This document shows positions 24,880 to 36,098 of a stretch of DNA of 64,000 bases, in pieces. Every line of letters starts with the position of its first letter. Within the stretch, counting starts at the first letter, position 1. This DNA is from Molanna angustata (taxonomy: Eukaryota > Arthropoda > Insecta > Trichoptera > Molannidae). Below the pieces are notes generated by a model. It was not told the origin of the DNA, searched no databases, and saw nothing but the letters and a program-made list of their open reading frames with translations. The stretch lies in contig OY754964.1 of the NCBI GenBank assembly GCA_963576475.1, forward strand, positions 47,752,861 through 47,816,860, read 5' to 3'. Position numbers and translations under genes: made by a program.

Positions 24880-24972
24880 CTTCTTCTTCTACTGGTACCC
24901 TGCCAGGAACCCCCGACGTTGGCGATCACTCTGGCAAATCCCTTTCTGTCCTGTGCTGTCTGTACAAAGGAT
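24880..24972 (-). pseudogene. RTE-like LINE C-terminus with (GAA)n tail
   Basis: The minus strand reads TAQDRKGFARVIANV then GSWQGTSRRRR and ends in GAAGAAGAAG. The AQDR motif and the GAA tail match the style of the larger RTE fragment at 40491-41489. Strongly truncated. Confidence 0.6.
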
Positions 24973-25280
24973 GTTAAATTAAAATATATTACAAAAGAAA
25001 TAAAATGAATTCAAATCGCACACTTTTATTTGATATAAATAATATTTTCGTGGAGTAAATAAATACCTACCTTTATATGAGTATTTCCTCATTAGCAGTA
25101 AATAAATAAACATTGATTTAGCGAAAATGGTTGTCTGCCGGGGTAGGAATGTTTGCCGACACTTCTCTCTGCTTATACCGTCTAAGATATCTTCCTTCTT
25201 CTTCTTCCTCTGCCTATCTCCATCCACTTCTAGAAGCACTCGTTGCTTCTGAAATAGTATAAATATAATATGTAATATTA

Positions 25281-26062
25281 TAGGTCGCCCCAGAAAGGAA
25301 TGGCATGACCATGTGAATGATATTTTGTAAGAAGGAAACATAAAAAGTTTGAACAATCGACGAGCATGTATGAGACGATGCATGGATATTTTTTTTTTTT
25401 TTTTAACATGTCTACGTAGGGGACGCCAGCTATTAGGATTTGGGTCCATTTTACTATTCCGAAGAAGCGCACTACGTAGCGTTGGGAGGGGTTTGCAATC
25501 TAGAAAAGAGTTTATTAATTTGGATTTTAAAAAGACCCGGGTTGTACGAAGATGGAAACACAGAATTCGGAAGATCGTTCCACAGTCGGGCTGCTGTATT
25601 AATAAAGGAGTTCGAGAAGCGACTTGTTCGTATATGTTGAAGGTCCACGGTGAATGGATGCTGCGATTGAGTGAAGCGAGTGACTCTGTTGCGAGTGGGT
25701 GGAGGAGGGACCAAAGATGCAAGTTCTTCTGAGCAATTCCCGTGGTAGTATCTATAGAATAAACTTAAAATACCGACTCTGCGTCTGTGTTCTAGTGATT
25801 GCAATCCATCAGTCAGTGATGGATCATCAATCAGACGTATAGCACGCCTTTGGACAGCGTCGAGGGTATTCAGTAGGTATTGGGGGGCGCCACTCCAGAG
25901 GTGACTGCCATATTCAATAAATGGGCGTATTTGCGCTTTGTAGAGTATACAGATCTGCGCTTTGTAGAGTATACGGATATAAAGGAAGCCAGAAATGTGT
26001 GGAAAAAAAGAGAAGTATGGCGCTCAATTCTCTCTGCTTACCCCGTAAGGGATATGGCGTGA
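25281..26062 (+). pseudogene. LINE family J C-terminal fragment, split by another LINE
   Basis: Two parts of one frame. 25283-25389 reads GRPRKEWHDHVNDIL, a stop, then EGNIKSLNNRRACMRRCMD. 25981-26062 reads on with KEARNVWKKREVWRSILSAYP and ends at a TGA, followed by GATGGTATGTATGTATG, an (ATGT)n tail. The separating 585 bp is a minus-strand LINE flanked by a GGATAT duplication. With the insert and one duplication removed, the frame runs through. The GRP step and WRS...LSAYP ending fit an RTE-like C-terminus. One internal stop (TAA after NDIL) shows it was decaying. Confidence 0.85.
25390..25974 (-). pseudogene. Jockey/CR1-like LINE 3' fragment nested in LINE J
   Basis: The minus strand gives ILYKAQIRPFIEYGSHLWSG, APQYLLNTLDAVQRRAIRL, SLEHRRRVGILSLFYRYYHG and LWNDLPNSVFPSSYNPGLFK, then stops at 25472. 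A short 3' UTR and a 16-base poly(A) follow (T run 25389-25404 on the plus strand). This is the C-terminal reverse-transcriptase region of a Jockey/CR1-like element, with the catalytic part lost by 5' truncation. The flanks GGATAT (25384-25389 and 25975-25980) are the target duplication. An 18-24 bp direct repeat (CTCTACAAAGCGCA) sits at the 5' end. The reading frame is intact. Confidence 0.88.
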
Positions 26063-26092
26063 TGGTATGTATGTATGTATGTATGTATAATA
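26063..26092. repeat. (ATGT)n tail of LINE J
   Basis: GGTATGTATGTATGTATGTA directly after the family J stop codon, the likely 3' microsatellite tail of that element. Confidence 0.8.
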
Positions 26093-26739
26093 ATAAGTTT
26101 GCGATAATTTATTTAGTGGAATTCTATTTTAAATTTAATTAAAAAAAACAATATGTTTTTTGATTCAACAATACCTATATATTTAACTTATTTTACGCTG
26201 ATAGCGATTTCGTATTATTAGGACATTTTTAAGAGTATATTGTACATAGCTATCGGATTAAAATAATTTAAATATATTGTTGAATCAAAATATAAATAAA
26301 TCAAATCAATGTTTAAATGACGATATTGTAGAATAAAAAACATTATTTTTATTTAAATGTAAATATTATTTTTATTCATATTATTTATGTACATCGAGTA
26401 CTGAAAGGCGGGATTATTGCCATAATGCGATTTCTTTCAACCAACCCGAGCAACGCGAATAATCTTAAGTTGTTAATTTGGTACATTTAAAAGGAAAAAA
26501 TAATACAAATATATATAATATAATTTGAAATTATATTATAATTTGAAATTAGAAAGGCAATTAACAGAAATGATAACATCATAAATAAACAGGTCCTTCT
26601 AAATAATTCACCATTGCTTAATATTTTTCCACTCTCTCGCCATAATAGAAAACCTCACCCCCGACCCTTCGTCTTCCGTGTCATCACCCCCAACATTCCG
26701 TAATATCGCACGCGTTAATCCATGATCAATAATTTAGTA

Positions 26740-26880
26740 CAATTCTGTCCTGAGGAGGGAGCGGTCAGCTCCGAAAACTATTTCGACATTAAGTACTCAA
26801 AGTGGTGTAAACAAATTAATTGTACAAAAAGTTATTTGTAAGATTTTTTTAAAATGTGCCACAAACTCATAACAACGTAT
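26740..26880 (+). repeat. Dispersed repeat family F, single-arm copy
   Basis: Contains TGAGGAGGGAGCGGTCAGCT, TGGTGTAAACAAATTAATTG and AAATGTGCCACAAACTC. These match one arm and the outer flank of the palindrome at 57047-57310. A 45 bp piece at about 26411-26455 resembles the SINE B body in reverse. Confidence 0.65.
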
Positions 26881-29030
26881 GAAGATGAAGTTTTTTTGAC
26901 TTTACTTTTAAATATTTATGGCCCAGTATTTCAGTCGGCCCTTAGGAGTTTAACTCAAGTTTAACAAAAATATTGCGTATTTCAGTACCTAATCTTCCCT
27001 TAAATACGTCACTAAACGACAAATATTTAACTCAACGTTTCTGGCGGATCGCGTGTCTTAATCTTGAGTTAAGTATTGTTTCTAGTCTTTTTCGCCAGGT
27101 GGCGTACTAATCGCCGCACGCTTTAATGTTTTATTTCATTTTATACTACAAATAACTATGCATAATAATAATAATCATGATTTATTTTTGTTGTTAAAAT
27201 AAAAGACTTGATATAGAAGTGGTTCATGTATTTAATATTTATTTTCTTTTTTACATAATTATGATGTATTGCCTGGCAACAAACGAAATAAACTGTCAGC
27301 CATAATGAAACGTCAGGCACGCAACCATGCACGCAACTTTATTTTTGCGATGTTTTTTCATCCCACTTTTTAAATTGATCCATCCTGTTTCTATATATAT
27401 ATATAATGTGTATTCTTAAATTTTCTACATAAGACACTATTTTACCATTATCACTTAGTTCCATATCCATCTGTAAAATGTTCATACATTTTGCATTGAA
27501 GAACTACATACGTAGTACATATTCAATGACATGTTTTCACTACAATGTTTGATTTTAATTTAAAAAAACGTCGATCGGTATAAAAAATTGAAAAAGTAAC
27601 ATGCTGTGTAGTGAAACAAATAAAATAATGTGTTGTTATAGTAATAAAATAATATTTAGTCACAGCTTCGCGTCACGTATCATTTAAGGTTATTATAATT
27701 TTGACAGATGCGTTATAGACAATACTGATATCTCGGGCCTATATTGATGACGTAACTAAATATTTTATTTTAACTTCTATAACCGTTTAATTTCTTCATT
27801 TTCTACTCTATCGTACACTAAATTATTTGATAAAATAATGACTTCTTTAAAATAGGTACATAATTATATACCTAATACAATACTGCAGGATATTATTATT
27901 CTATTGTAACAGGTAGGTACCTACTTGAAGATGGAACGGAGAGATTTTGTTTTCAATCCATTTCATTGACCCGACGGAGTCGAGCATTAGAATTTCAAAG
28001 TCATGTTATTGTTCAACAAGAAGAGTATATAAGTATTCGATTTCATCAAAATTTATGCCTCATCTTATATGCGAGCTTGTACAAGAAATATATTACGTTA
28101 TTTCTCATTTCATATACATACACACAAACAATGCTCTCATAGAAATTATTCAAAAAATTACTTTAAAAAACAGTAGGTAACCATAATATAAACACCCTAA
28201 ACATTATTTACGATTATTTCAAAAAAAATATTAAGGGCCATGTCAGGATTTGCTTTTATGCGGTTGACTATTTTTATTTTATTTTATTTTATTTAGAGGA
28301 CAACATACAGCATATAATAAATTATATAACATAAAGATGATTTGATTAATAATAAAGCCAATTACATGTTTTCGCTGAAGTTATTATAGTATATTAAGAT
28401 ACATTAGGAATGGTTACATATTATGGTGAGATATTGTGTGAATGATGTGTGAAATTGCACATATAAATGTGTCAGTATAATTAAGTGTTAAATTTGATTA
28501 TGACGATGAAATTTTAAGTTTGATATATTTTTTAAATGTGGGGGCGCTAAGTAAGAATATGTCAATCTCTTGGAAATGCCTATTATATGTATTACAGATT
28601 CTGTACATTATTGCATGTTGAGCATAGTTGGTGTGTTGACTATGGTAGGTATATGACTTTGTGTAATATTTTTATAGCAAATAATATTATTTAATATTAA
28701 AATCCAACAAGAAGTAGATTATTTTTATACCTACATCATTAATTGTGTGTTTTTTTTTAATATTACTTTCTTTTCAACATTAAATTCTAGTTTTTATATT
28801 CACTACATATCTTGCTACGAGTAAAGAAATTGATTCACATAAATTGAATTTTATTAAGTCTTTTCAAATGGTCTTAAAATACGTAAATACCTGACGTAAG
28901 CGGGAAGTGTTAATGAAACTCGAAGTTGCGATGGGATGTGGTACCAAAATTGATTCGACATAAGTAATAAAATATTGATTTGATATGTAAAAAATACTTT
29001 GATACGTTGCAACGAAGAGTATAAGTAATA
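26881..29030. other. Unassigned; possible small MITE at 27643-27775
   Basis: AAATAATATTTAGTCAC at about 27645 and GTAACTAAATATTTTATTTT at about 27757 face each other as a possible terminal inverted repeat around a ~130 bp element. A LINE-tail-like TTTATTTTATTTAGAGGACA lies near 28280. No gene seen. Confidence 0.3.
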
Positions 29031-29189
29031 ATTGGTGGCAGAGCGGGCAACGCGCTGGATCAGTAATCCAGGAATGGTGAGTTCAAGCCCCATCGATTCA
29101 AGTCTTCATCGATTTTGTTCGCATATAATATATAGTACACGCATTTATGGTATGGTTTAGGGAACGTATGAGGATTTTCGTATTATAAG
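29031..29189 (+). mobile_element. tRNA-derived SINE family A, copy 3
   Basis: Head ATTGGTGGCAGAGCGG with A box, GGATCAGTAATCCAGG anticodon-arm region, B-box-like GAGTTCAAGCCCC, then ACGCATTTATGGTATGGTTT and TGAGGATTTTCG. It is diverged, and it abuts an RTE fragment at about 29190. Confidence 0.82.
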
Positions 29190-29345
29190 GACATCTTCTT
29201 AAGCTTATTTCCGTCCACTCCTGAACGAAGGCCTCCTCCATTTGACTCCATGTCGCGTCATCCTGTCTTGTAGGACGCATCAGCATATCGTTGTATTATC
29301 ATACCTCCACCGTAGCTGCGGTCGTCCCGAAACTCTCTTTGTTCA
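29190..29345 (-). pseudogene. RTE-like LINE C-terminal fragment, frameshifted
   Basis: The minus strand gives RVSGRPQLRWRYDN and, in another frame, TWSQMEEAFVQEWTEIS before a stop. GRPxLRWxDD followed by W..MEEAFVQQW is the end of RTE-clade proteins (compare EEAFIQQWNERG at 41489). At least one frameshift separates the two halves. Confidence 0.72.
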
Positions 29346-29394
29346 TTTTTTATTTAAAAAATACATTTAATGATTGTGCCTGACTCAAGCGTGT

Positions 29395-29460
29395 ATACAT
29401 ACATACCATGACGCCGTTTCACTAATTGAGGAAGGCGGCGAGAACCGAACACCACACAAT
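29395..29460 (-). pseudogene. LINE family J 3' tail, copy 4
   Basis: The minus strand reads IVWCSVLAAFLN, two stops, NGVMVCMYT, matching the VWRSVLSAxP ending of family J. The interval 29461-29779 holds a GC-richer stretch without identifiable homology. Confidence 0.5.
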
Positions 29461-29779
29461 TATACCTTGACTCAGACAATTTTAATCTTGAAATACAGAT
29501 TCTCTGATTATTTCTCGCGTGACCATTCGTTTTGAGTGCAGAACATAAAAAGATTACAAGATCCATTGGTAAGTCCAATCCGCCGATGTGGTTTATAATA
29601 GTTGCATAAGAAAACATTGTCAGTCGTGGCCGAGGTTGTAATGTGGGGCGATGGCCGGTGGTCGCTGTCATGGCATACATAGAGGCCACTTTCCTTTCCT
29701 TTCTGCGGCAAAAGTTAGCACAAAAAGTGGACGTCAGCGCAAGAACCAGCTTCGGAAACGTTTAAAGGCGACCTTATCT

Positions 29780-30095
29780 ACACATCTATAAAGATAGGTC
29801 ACCCCCTGTGTATAAGAATCAACACATTCATAAAGATAGGTCACTCATTGTCCAAAAAGATGCACTTTCAAAAATATATGTCATCTCCCGTCTACACAAA
29901 TCTATACATATGTATATAAATAAAGGTAACACTCCCTGTCCATACAAATCTATAAAGATAGGTCACCCCCTGTACAAAAAAAAATACAAATCCATTAAGA
30001 TAGGCTACGTCCTTATATAAAAATCACTGAACATGACTCTCTGTTTTATTGGAAAAATTAATACATCCATAAAGATAGAGATCACTACAGAACCA
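29780..30095. repeat. Degenerate minisatellite, 40-60 bp units
   Basis: CATCTATAAAGATAGGTCAC-like cores recur near 29785, 29829, 29946, 29988 and 30063, with variable spacers such as CCCCTGT. The plus-strand frame over 29808-30020 (repeating Ser-Ile-Lys-Ile-Gly) is a product of the repeat. Confidence 0.8.
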
Positions 30096-30454
30096 CAACA
30101 CAAAACTACATTTAATACTAAATAATTTATTAGTATTCAACTATGTGATTATCTCTATGAATGTGTATTTTTGGTTTAAATTGAATAATAAGAATATATT
30201 ATTTATAAAATGTAATTTTATTTTTTTTGTCGTGTCTCATATTTAGTTATTTTTTTATTTTTCGAAAACAGCAATATTCACAATATATCTATGAAGAAGA
30301 TTCCGTAAATAATATAAATTTTCAGATATGTGTTTCTACAGTATGACTACTTAGATTTAAAGAGGGTTTAAAATTTATATTCCAGTTGGAGCATTATTGT
30401 TTCCTTTGGATTTTTTTTTTTATAAATGCTCCCAACAAGACATTTTTTTTAATT

Positions 30455-30625
30455 TTATTTTTAAACAAACAAACAGTCAAATAATATAAATTACAAAAAA
30501 TAAGTGATACTTAAATTGTAAAGCAAAACAGTTTGCAGAAATTTTACTCGTCTTGAAGAAGTAATCCATATATAAAAATGTGACCATTTATAAAAAGTTA
30601 TTAATTTAGTTACCTACAGGAGATC
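30455..30625 (-). repeat. Dispersed repeat family I, copy 2
   Basis: Inverse of 4543-4725: AAACAAACAGTCAAATA, GTGATACTTAAATTGTAAA, TATATAAAAATGTGACCA. Confidence 0.65.
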
Positions 30626-30639
30626 AAAAATAAAAGAAA

Positions 30640-32281
30640 GAAAAAAACAGCAAAAAAAAACATGCTTCCATTAAACATAAGTTTACGTGTTTTATATATT
30701 GTAGAATTAATATTTCATTCTTATTTTGGTTTTCGGGTCCAAAAATATGCGAGATAATATTATTTCTTAATTGAAAATATGTTTAGGTATTACTATTTTT
30801 ATATTAGTGAAAACATGTTACTTAGGCATGAAATTATAATTATGTATCATTTTGTTTTTATTATTGTTACCTATTATGTATGCTGTATGTTTTCCAAATA
30901 AAATTAAATAAAATATTACAACGGTTTCTTGATTAATTTTTCCAATTCTTTTATATCATATATTTTTCTAACTAAATAAAAACAATATTCCTATTTTCAA
31001 AAAGTAGATATGTTTGTCAAAGGGAAGAGAATACTGTTTTCTAATATGCACAGTGTATACTATTTTTTTAATTGGTATTTTAGTACTCTCAGAACCACAT
31101 GATTTTTATTGAGTAGTTTCTGTAATTCTAGTTAGATTTGCATTATTTTTCAACAAAAATAATATCTTATTGGTTTTTACTAAGAACCACTGCATTTTGA
31201 GAAAGTTACAGAAACCGTGAAGCGTAATTTTCCATGGGTTCCTAGAAATGGCTTGTTCTCAGTAAATGTGAAAGGTGCCAGATTAATCCATATTTTTCTA
31301 CAATTCATTAGGTACGTGGTTTATCTATGTTTTTCATTTACTTTATGTAGAATAGGTACTCAATGTAAGACAACAATCTTACCTCAGGAGGTATAAATTA
31401 ATCAGGTCTCAGGTATCGTTTATCGAATAATAAATACTTTTTCTTTTAAAATGATAAAATATAAAAAAATTAAATCATTTTATACCTACTAATTTTTTTA
31501 ATTTATTAAATACGAGCAAGTATTTAAGATAGTATTTGAGATTTATTAATCTTCAAACTTTTACATTTTTGTTTTATACATAAAGTTGATATGTAAGTAC
31601 CTATGCGTTATTTCCCATAGAGAAGTTACAATGAAAAAAAAACGTAGCTTAGAGATTAAGATAGAGAAAAAGTAACAAAATTAAAAAAAATCTATGAATG
31701 TTGAAAAAACATAATATGAAGTATAAAGAATAATATTAAATTCACAAGAATGGCGTTTCAAAAATCATCCATACCTATATTACATAATTTCTTCAACAGT
31801 GCATAAATTCTGTAATATATTGTGTTTTATTGTTATTCATAGATACGTGTCTTTTTTGTGTGTTCATTTAGTCATCCGATGTTGATTTGTTTATTTTTAT
31901 TGTTTGTTTTTATTTTCGTTTGTACTAGATGTAAAAAATTGTATTTTTTTTTACATCTAAATAAAATATATACAATACAATACAATATGTATGTATTCAT
32001 ATATTTATTTACACGCACCATTATTTGAGTACGATTTTATAGACATTTTTATTTTATCTTTTGTTTTAGTGTTAGATATCTGATTATTTATATCTCTCTC
32101 TCTTATTTATGTAATTTAATTATTTATATTGTCAATAATACAAAAATTTTGATTCACATAAACTATTTATGGAAGGTTTACCAAAAAATCAAGGAAAATA
32201 TTTTTTTTATATACCATAACACATCAAATTAATACAATATAGCTATACTTTAATAAAACAATGGAATTTATTACCTCACTG
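30640..32281. other. Unassigned AT-rich stretch with LINE-tail-like ends
   Basis: TGTATGTTTTCCAAATAAAATTAAATAAAA near 30885 and ACATCTAAATAAAATATAT near 31960 look like LINE 3' ends. No coding motifs. Confidence 0.35.
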
Positions 32282-32395
32282 GGTAAAAAAGAAACATTTG
32301 GGGCTTTAGGAATAATTTATGCAATAATAACAATTGGATTAATTTTTTGAGCTCACCACATATTTACAGTTGGAATAGACGTAGATACACCAGCA
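32282..32395 (+). pseudogene. Nuclear copy of mitochondrial COI (numt)
   Basis: Thirty-eight codons read under the invertebrate mitochondrial code as GKKETFGALGMIYAMM, TIGLIFWAHHIFTVGIDVDT and PA. The match is to the conserved cytochrome c oxidase subunit I helix with WAHHMFTVGMDVDTRA. The tryptophan is TGA at 32348-32350, a stop in the nuclear code, so it cannot be expressed as such. Relative to the usual GLLGFIVWAHH the copy lacks three codons, and CCA stands where CGA (Arg) is expected. The flanks are not mitochondrial as far as I can tell. Confidence 0.9.
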
Positions 32396-32453
32396 AAGCC
32401 TGTTCTGAGGAAATACTAATAATAATTACGCAATACTACGAAATACTATTAAT

Positions 32454-32603
32454 AGATGGGTCGATGGTAGAGCGGTTAGCACATTGGGTTAGTAATCCAG
32501 TGGTCGCGAGTTTGAATCCTGCCTCGACCGATTTCACAAGCATTTATGCTTATTTTAGGAAACGTAGCAAGATGTATATGTACTTGTTTATTTAAAAAAA
32601 AAT
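32454..32603 (+). mobile_element. tRNA-derived SINE family A, copy 4
   Basis: Head GATGGTAGAGCGGTTAGCA (A box), GGGTTAGTAATCCAGTGG, B-box-like GAGTTTGAATCC, body AAGCATTTATGCTTATTTTAG, tail with A8. The GAACGAAA block between head and body is shortened. Starts 58 bp after the numt. Confidence 0.9.
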
Positions 32604-32644
32604 ACATTTGATTTATCTAGTATTTAAATTCTTTTCATCATGTA

Positions 32645-32848
32645 TGCCGACCGCCGTGGTAGAGTTGGTAAGCAGTTCAATTTCCGTGAGGGCGTCCTGG
32701 GTTCCATTCCCAGCAGAGGAGAAATTGATTTAAATTCATTTCTCACGCTAATGTTGCTTTTCTGGGCTGGAAACACTGGTTAGTTGGAAGAAATTGCCAT
32801 ACGGCAATAAACTCGCCACTTGCGCATGATGCAAGGAAGTGTTCATTA
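32645..32848 (+). mobile_element. tRNA-derived SINE family B, near full length
   Basis: Head GCCGACCGCCGTGGTAGAGT with A box, B box GGGTTCCATTCCC, then CAGCAGAGGAGAAATTG, TCTCACGCTAATGTTGC, GGGCTGGAAACACTGG, GTTGGAAGAAATTGCC and ACTCGCCACTTGCGCATG. Reference copy for the fragments at 16974, 17282, 23101, 47361 and 60606. Confidence 0.9.
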
Positions 32849-33025
32849 TTTATTTATTGATGATTATTTTAGAATAAATTTATTTTTAATTAAACTGTGA
32901 AGATTCATTTTAATTTATCTATTCAAAGATTTTCTATAATTTTCTTGAATTTATTTAGCTTCCTGATTAAGCAATGTGTAAATGATAACTCGAATGGCTA
33001 AAATCACGTTATAATGTACGGAATT

Positions 33026-33100
33026 TCGCATTTACGTTTATTTTAGGGAATGTATGAGGATGTATATGTATTTGTTACAAGGACATATTCTTTAAAAAAA
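33026..33100 (+). repeat. SINE family A tail, 5'-truncated
   Basis: GCATTTACGTTTATTTTAGG, TGTATGAGGATGTATATGTA, TTACAAGGACATATTCTTT and A9. No tRNA head. Confidence 0.8.
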
Positions 33101-33129
33101 AATTAAAAAATATATTTGTATATATTTTT

Positions 33130-33450
33130 ACGTTTTGTGACAGCCCTAAATCCACCGAGCTCGGTCTTTGTCCGGAGTCAGGTTCAGTCGAGTTCATTGC
33201 CACAGTTTCGTAACACTTTTCTTGTGCAACTCTCTTCGGTCTTGTTGTAAATACACGTCATAGTGGCATGCCAATCCACCACTACCGCGCATAGTCGACT
33301 GACGCAGACTGACGGCGTCAGCTCGCCGCATGGCAAAACTGACGCTCGAACCAACAGTCCAACTGTTTTCACGCTGTGAATTACTTAGCGAGGAGGTAAA
33401 GAGTTTGTTTACAGCAGTCAAATGTACAAACCGCATATTCCATCTCATTT
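33130..33450 (-). other. Relatively GC-rich segment, unclassified
   Basis: Locally richer in CpG than its surroundings. Minus-strand frames of 62 and 84 codons overlap in different registers and carry no motif I recognise. It might be the 5' UTR of a retroelement; that is only a guess. Confidence 0.3.
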
Positions 33451-33857
33451 CCTTGTTAAATTAATTGAGGTTTGATGTACTACGATCTAAAGAAGATTTT
33501 CAGAACAATTTATGCTTATATATTAATGTCCCAACAATATTTTTTACAAATGCACAAAGAAGGATAGATGATATTAGAAAAGCGTCTTTATATACTATGT
33601 ATAAAATTTCAGGTCAGGTATCATTTTAATATATTTCAGTGCAATATCAAAATGAGTCCAATGCTAATGTTTATTTCAACCCAGTTAAAAATAAATTACC
33701 AAAAAAATATATACACAAAACTTAAAAAAAACTTGCATTTATAAATTCATTAAATACATTGACAGTTTCCAACAAATCCAAACTACACGAAAGACTAAAC
33801 AAGTAAAAATACTGATCTACCTTAGACAAAGTCAACTTTTGGTCGAAGACATTATGT

Positions 33858-34031
33858 AAATTTGAAATGGTAAAATAAAACCAAAGTTTTCAGTTCTACT
33901 AATTTAATGACACTGACTAGTTTCGGTCATCCAGTGATCATTTTCAAAGTGTCACTGGATAACCGAAACTAGTCAGTGTCATTAAATTAGTAGAACTGAA
34001 AATTTTGGTTTTATTTTACCATTCCAAATTT
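33858..34031. repeat. Near-perfect palindrome, ~80 bp arms
   Basis: Left arm 33858-33937 (AAATTTGAAATGGTAAAAT to ACTGACTAGTTTCGG) and right arm 33951-34031 are reverse complements with few changes. The loop is about 13 bases (ATTTTCAAAGT). No coding content; possibly a foldback element or an inverted duplication. Confidence 0.9.
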
Positions 34032-34205
34032 ATTTATTATTTGAAATGGAGTTCTACCAAGAATTGTCCGTAGAAAAGTTAAAAAAAGCATTCAATTTGA
34101 TTTCATTGGAGAACAATTGAATTATTGTGAGTTATAAAAGTATTATGCATTTATATTTAAAAAAAAATTACTATAAATTATAATCTAAGTCGTCTATAGT
34201 CCAGA

Positions 34206-34700
34206 ATTGTACTTAAGACCCTTGTATACCTTAAGCAAACGCATGTGCACAAATGTGCAGTCTATAAAATTGCCTTCTAATGTATGAAACACGAAAAAAT
34301 ATTGTGTATCACTAAATCAAGATTATCAATTTATTATTAAATATTTACCAATACAATATTTTTTCGCTAAGAAAAGGTTAAATTAAGAGTTTTTTTAAAT
34401 AGTAAGAATAGTAGGTAATATATTAAACTGTGACTAATCTCAGTCGGTAGATTTTCATATTCTCATATTAAAATCTACTTCATTGGCCTTGTAGTTTTTT
34501 AGTAACTTACAATAAAAAAAAGGTTGAAATAAAACTAATTTTAAAAGATAAATATTGAACAATTTATATAAAAAACCTCATGCAATAGAATAAAGATGAA
34601 ATAAAAAGCTGTTCTTTATTTCAAAGACGTATCTTTTGAGGGTAATGAGGAAAATATTTTCAAAATTCACTATTTAGCCTACTATTGCCTGTTAAGGAAA
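34206..34700 (+). repeat. Dispersed repeat family H, copy 1
   Basis: Shared with 54595-55045: ATGTATGAAACACGAAAAAA, GTAGATTTTCATATTCTC, CAATAGAATAAAGATG, AAAGACGTATCTTTTGAGGG and CCTACTATTGCC. No frame. Confidence 0.7.
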
Positions 34701-34869
34701 GTAAGTAAAGTATTGCAGAGGCGATATGGTTTTACCAAACACGTCGTGAGAGTAAAGCAATGGTTTATTTTACTGTTATATAACAACTTATTGGACGTAA
34801 CATTCCATTGTTGTGGTTTTTGTAAAACGCGTCCTTGAATTTATATTTCACTAGTTACATAATATGGTT

Positions 34870-35070
34870 ATTTAGGTACTTACAAAAAAATCCTTAAACT
34901 AATTTTACAAGAAAATTATTACACATTCAAATTAAAAAAAAACTCGCGCAATCGAATAAAGATTTAAAAATAAACTGTTCTTTATTTCAAGGACGTATTA
35001 TTTGAGGGTACTGGGGAAAAGATTTTCACAATTTACATTTTTTGACTACTATAGCCTCTTAATTGTAACA
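34870..35070 (+). repeat. Dispersed repeat family H, copy 2 (3' part)
   Basis: Only the distal part is present: AACTAATTTTACAAGAAAAT, GCAATCGAATAAAGAT, CAAGGACGTATTATTTGAGG, CTACTATAGCCTCTTAA. It lies ~170 bp after copy 1 in the same direction. Confidence 0.65.
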
Positions 35071-35350
35071 AGAAATTGGAATAAAGGATAGCTATGTAAG
35101 ATAGTTGCACCTAGGATTTAATGATAGCGTATGTGTAACATGTAAATAACGATTTACACTATTGATTAAAACTAATAATTAATGTATGTAAAATGTTATC
35201 TGTAAATAATAACAAACCTTTAATTGGTTCGTATGGAGATACACGAGAAAAGATAACGTAACTAACTTTAAAACTTGTAGACCTAATTGATTTTTATCTC
35301 ATAAACTGCAAAACATAAAAAAAATATTACATTGTTGTTATTTGCATCTG

Positions 35351-35610
35351 TTGTGAGGCACCGCCTTATAGTGGTTCCATTATTTTATATTATGTTCGTT
35401 TTCGGGTGTTCTGCAAGAGGCGGGTATCTAATCGAAAATACAAAAGGTAAAAATGACATTTTCACTTAGTTCAACAAAGAGGTTCACCACCTATTATGAA
35501 TGTAGGGTCTTTTTAGGTCAAACGTGAGTGCCCTGTAGGGATACACGCACGTGGCGTGCTTATTTTTATACGGTCGCTAGTTATCCCACAGTGTGGGTCA
35601 TACCGTGATG
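35351..35610 (+). repeat. Dispersed repeat family D, copy 2
   Basis: TTGTGAGGCACCGCC, CTAATCGAAAATACAA, GAGGTTCACCACCTATTATG, GGGATACACGCACG and the end CCCACAGTGTGGGTCATACCGTGATG, collinear with 52251-52535 but more diverged. Confidence 0.8.
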
Positions 35611-35864
35611 TTAATTTTATTTATTTATTTACCGTTTGAATCCTTACAAAATAGTTATAAAACAATAGGTAGATTAATGTGGCAATATGTTAAATATGTA
35701 AGGATCGCACCAAGGCGAACCCGTATGTGGGAAACGGTATCAAGATAGATTTTAAAAAAATTCAATTTTTTATGTGCGTGCCAGTAACACAGTCATCAAC
35801 AGACTCGGATCCACCGTGGTGAGTAGGTAGGAATATTAAAATTTAGCAAAACACGAAGAAACAT

Positions 35865-36088
35865 GAGACATCCTCAAAAGATCCATAAGAATCAACAATA
35901 TAGCTGCCTCATCCTCAAAAGATCCAAAAGAATCAACAATATAGCTGCCTCATCCTCAAAAGATCCATAAGAATCAACAATATAGCTGCCTCATCCTCAA
36001 AAGATCCATAAGAATCAACAATATAGCTGCCTCATCCTCAAAAGATCCATAAGAATCAACAATATAGCTGCCTCATCCTCAAAAGATC
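35865..36088. repeat. 41 bp tandem array, left part
   Basis: Unit CTCAAAAGATCCATAAGAAT with CAACAATATAGCTGCCTCAT, about 5.4 copies, nearly identical. It ends mid-unit at AGATC where the 676 bp insertion starts. Confidence 0.95.
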
Positions 36089-36098
36089 TAAAGCTGAT

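Noticed and set aside
24979..25722. 247-codon minus-strand frame
   Set aside because: It runs through LINE insert, poly(A) and flank in a frame different from the recognisable LINE frame; no motif.
25349..25732. 127-codon plus-strand frame
   Set aside because: Antisense shadow of the nested minus-strand LINE.
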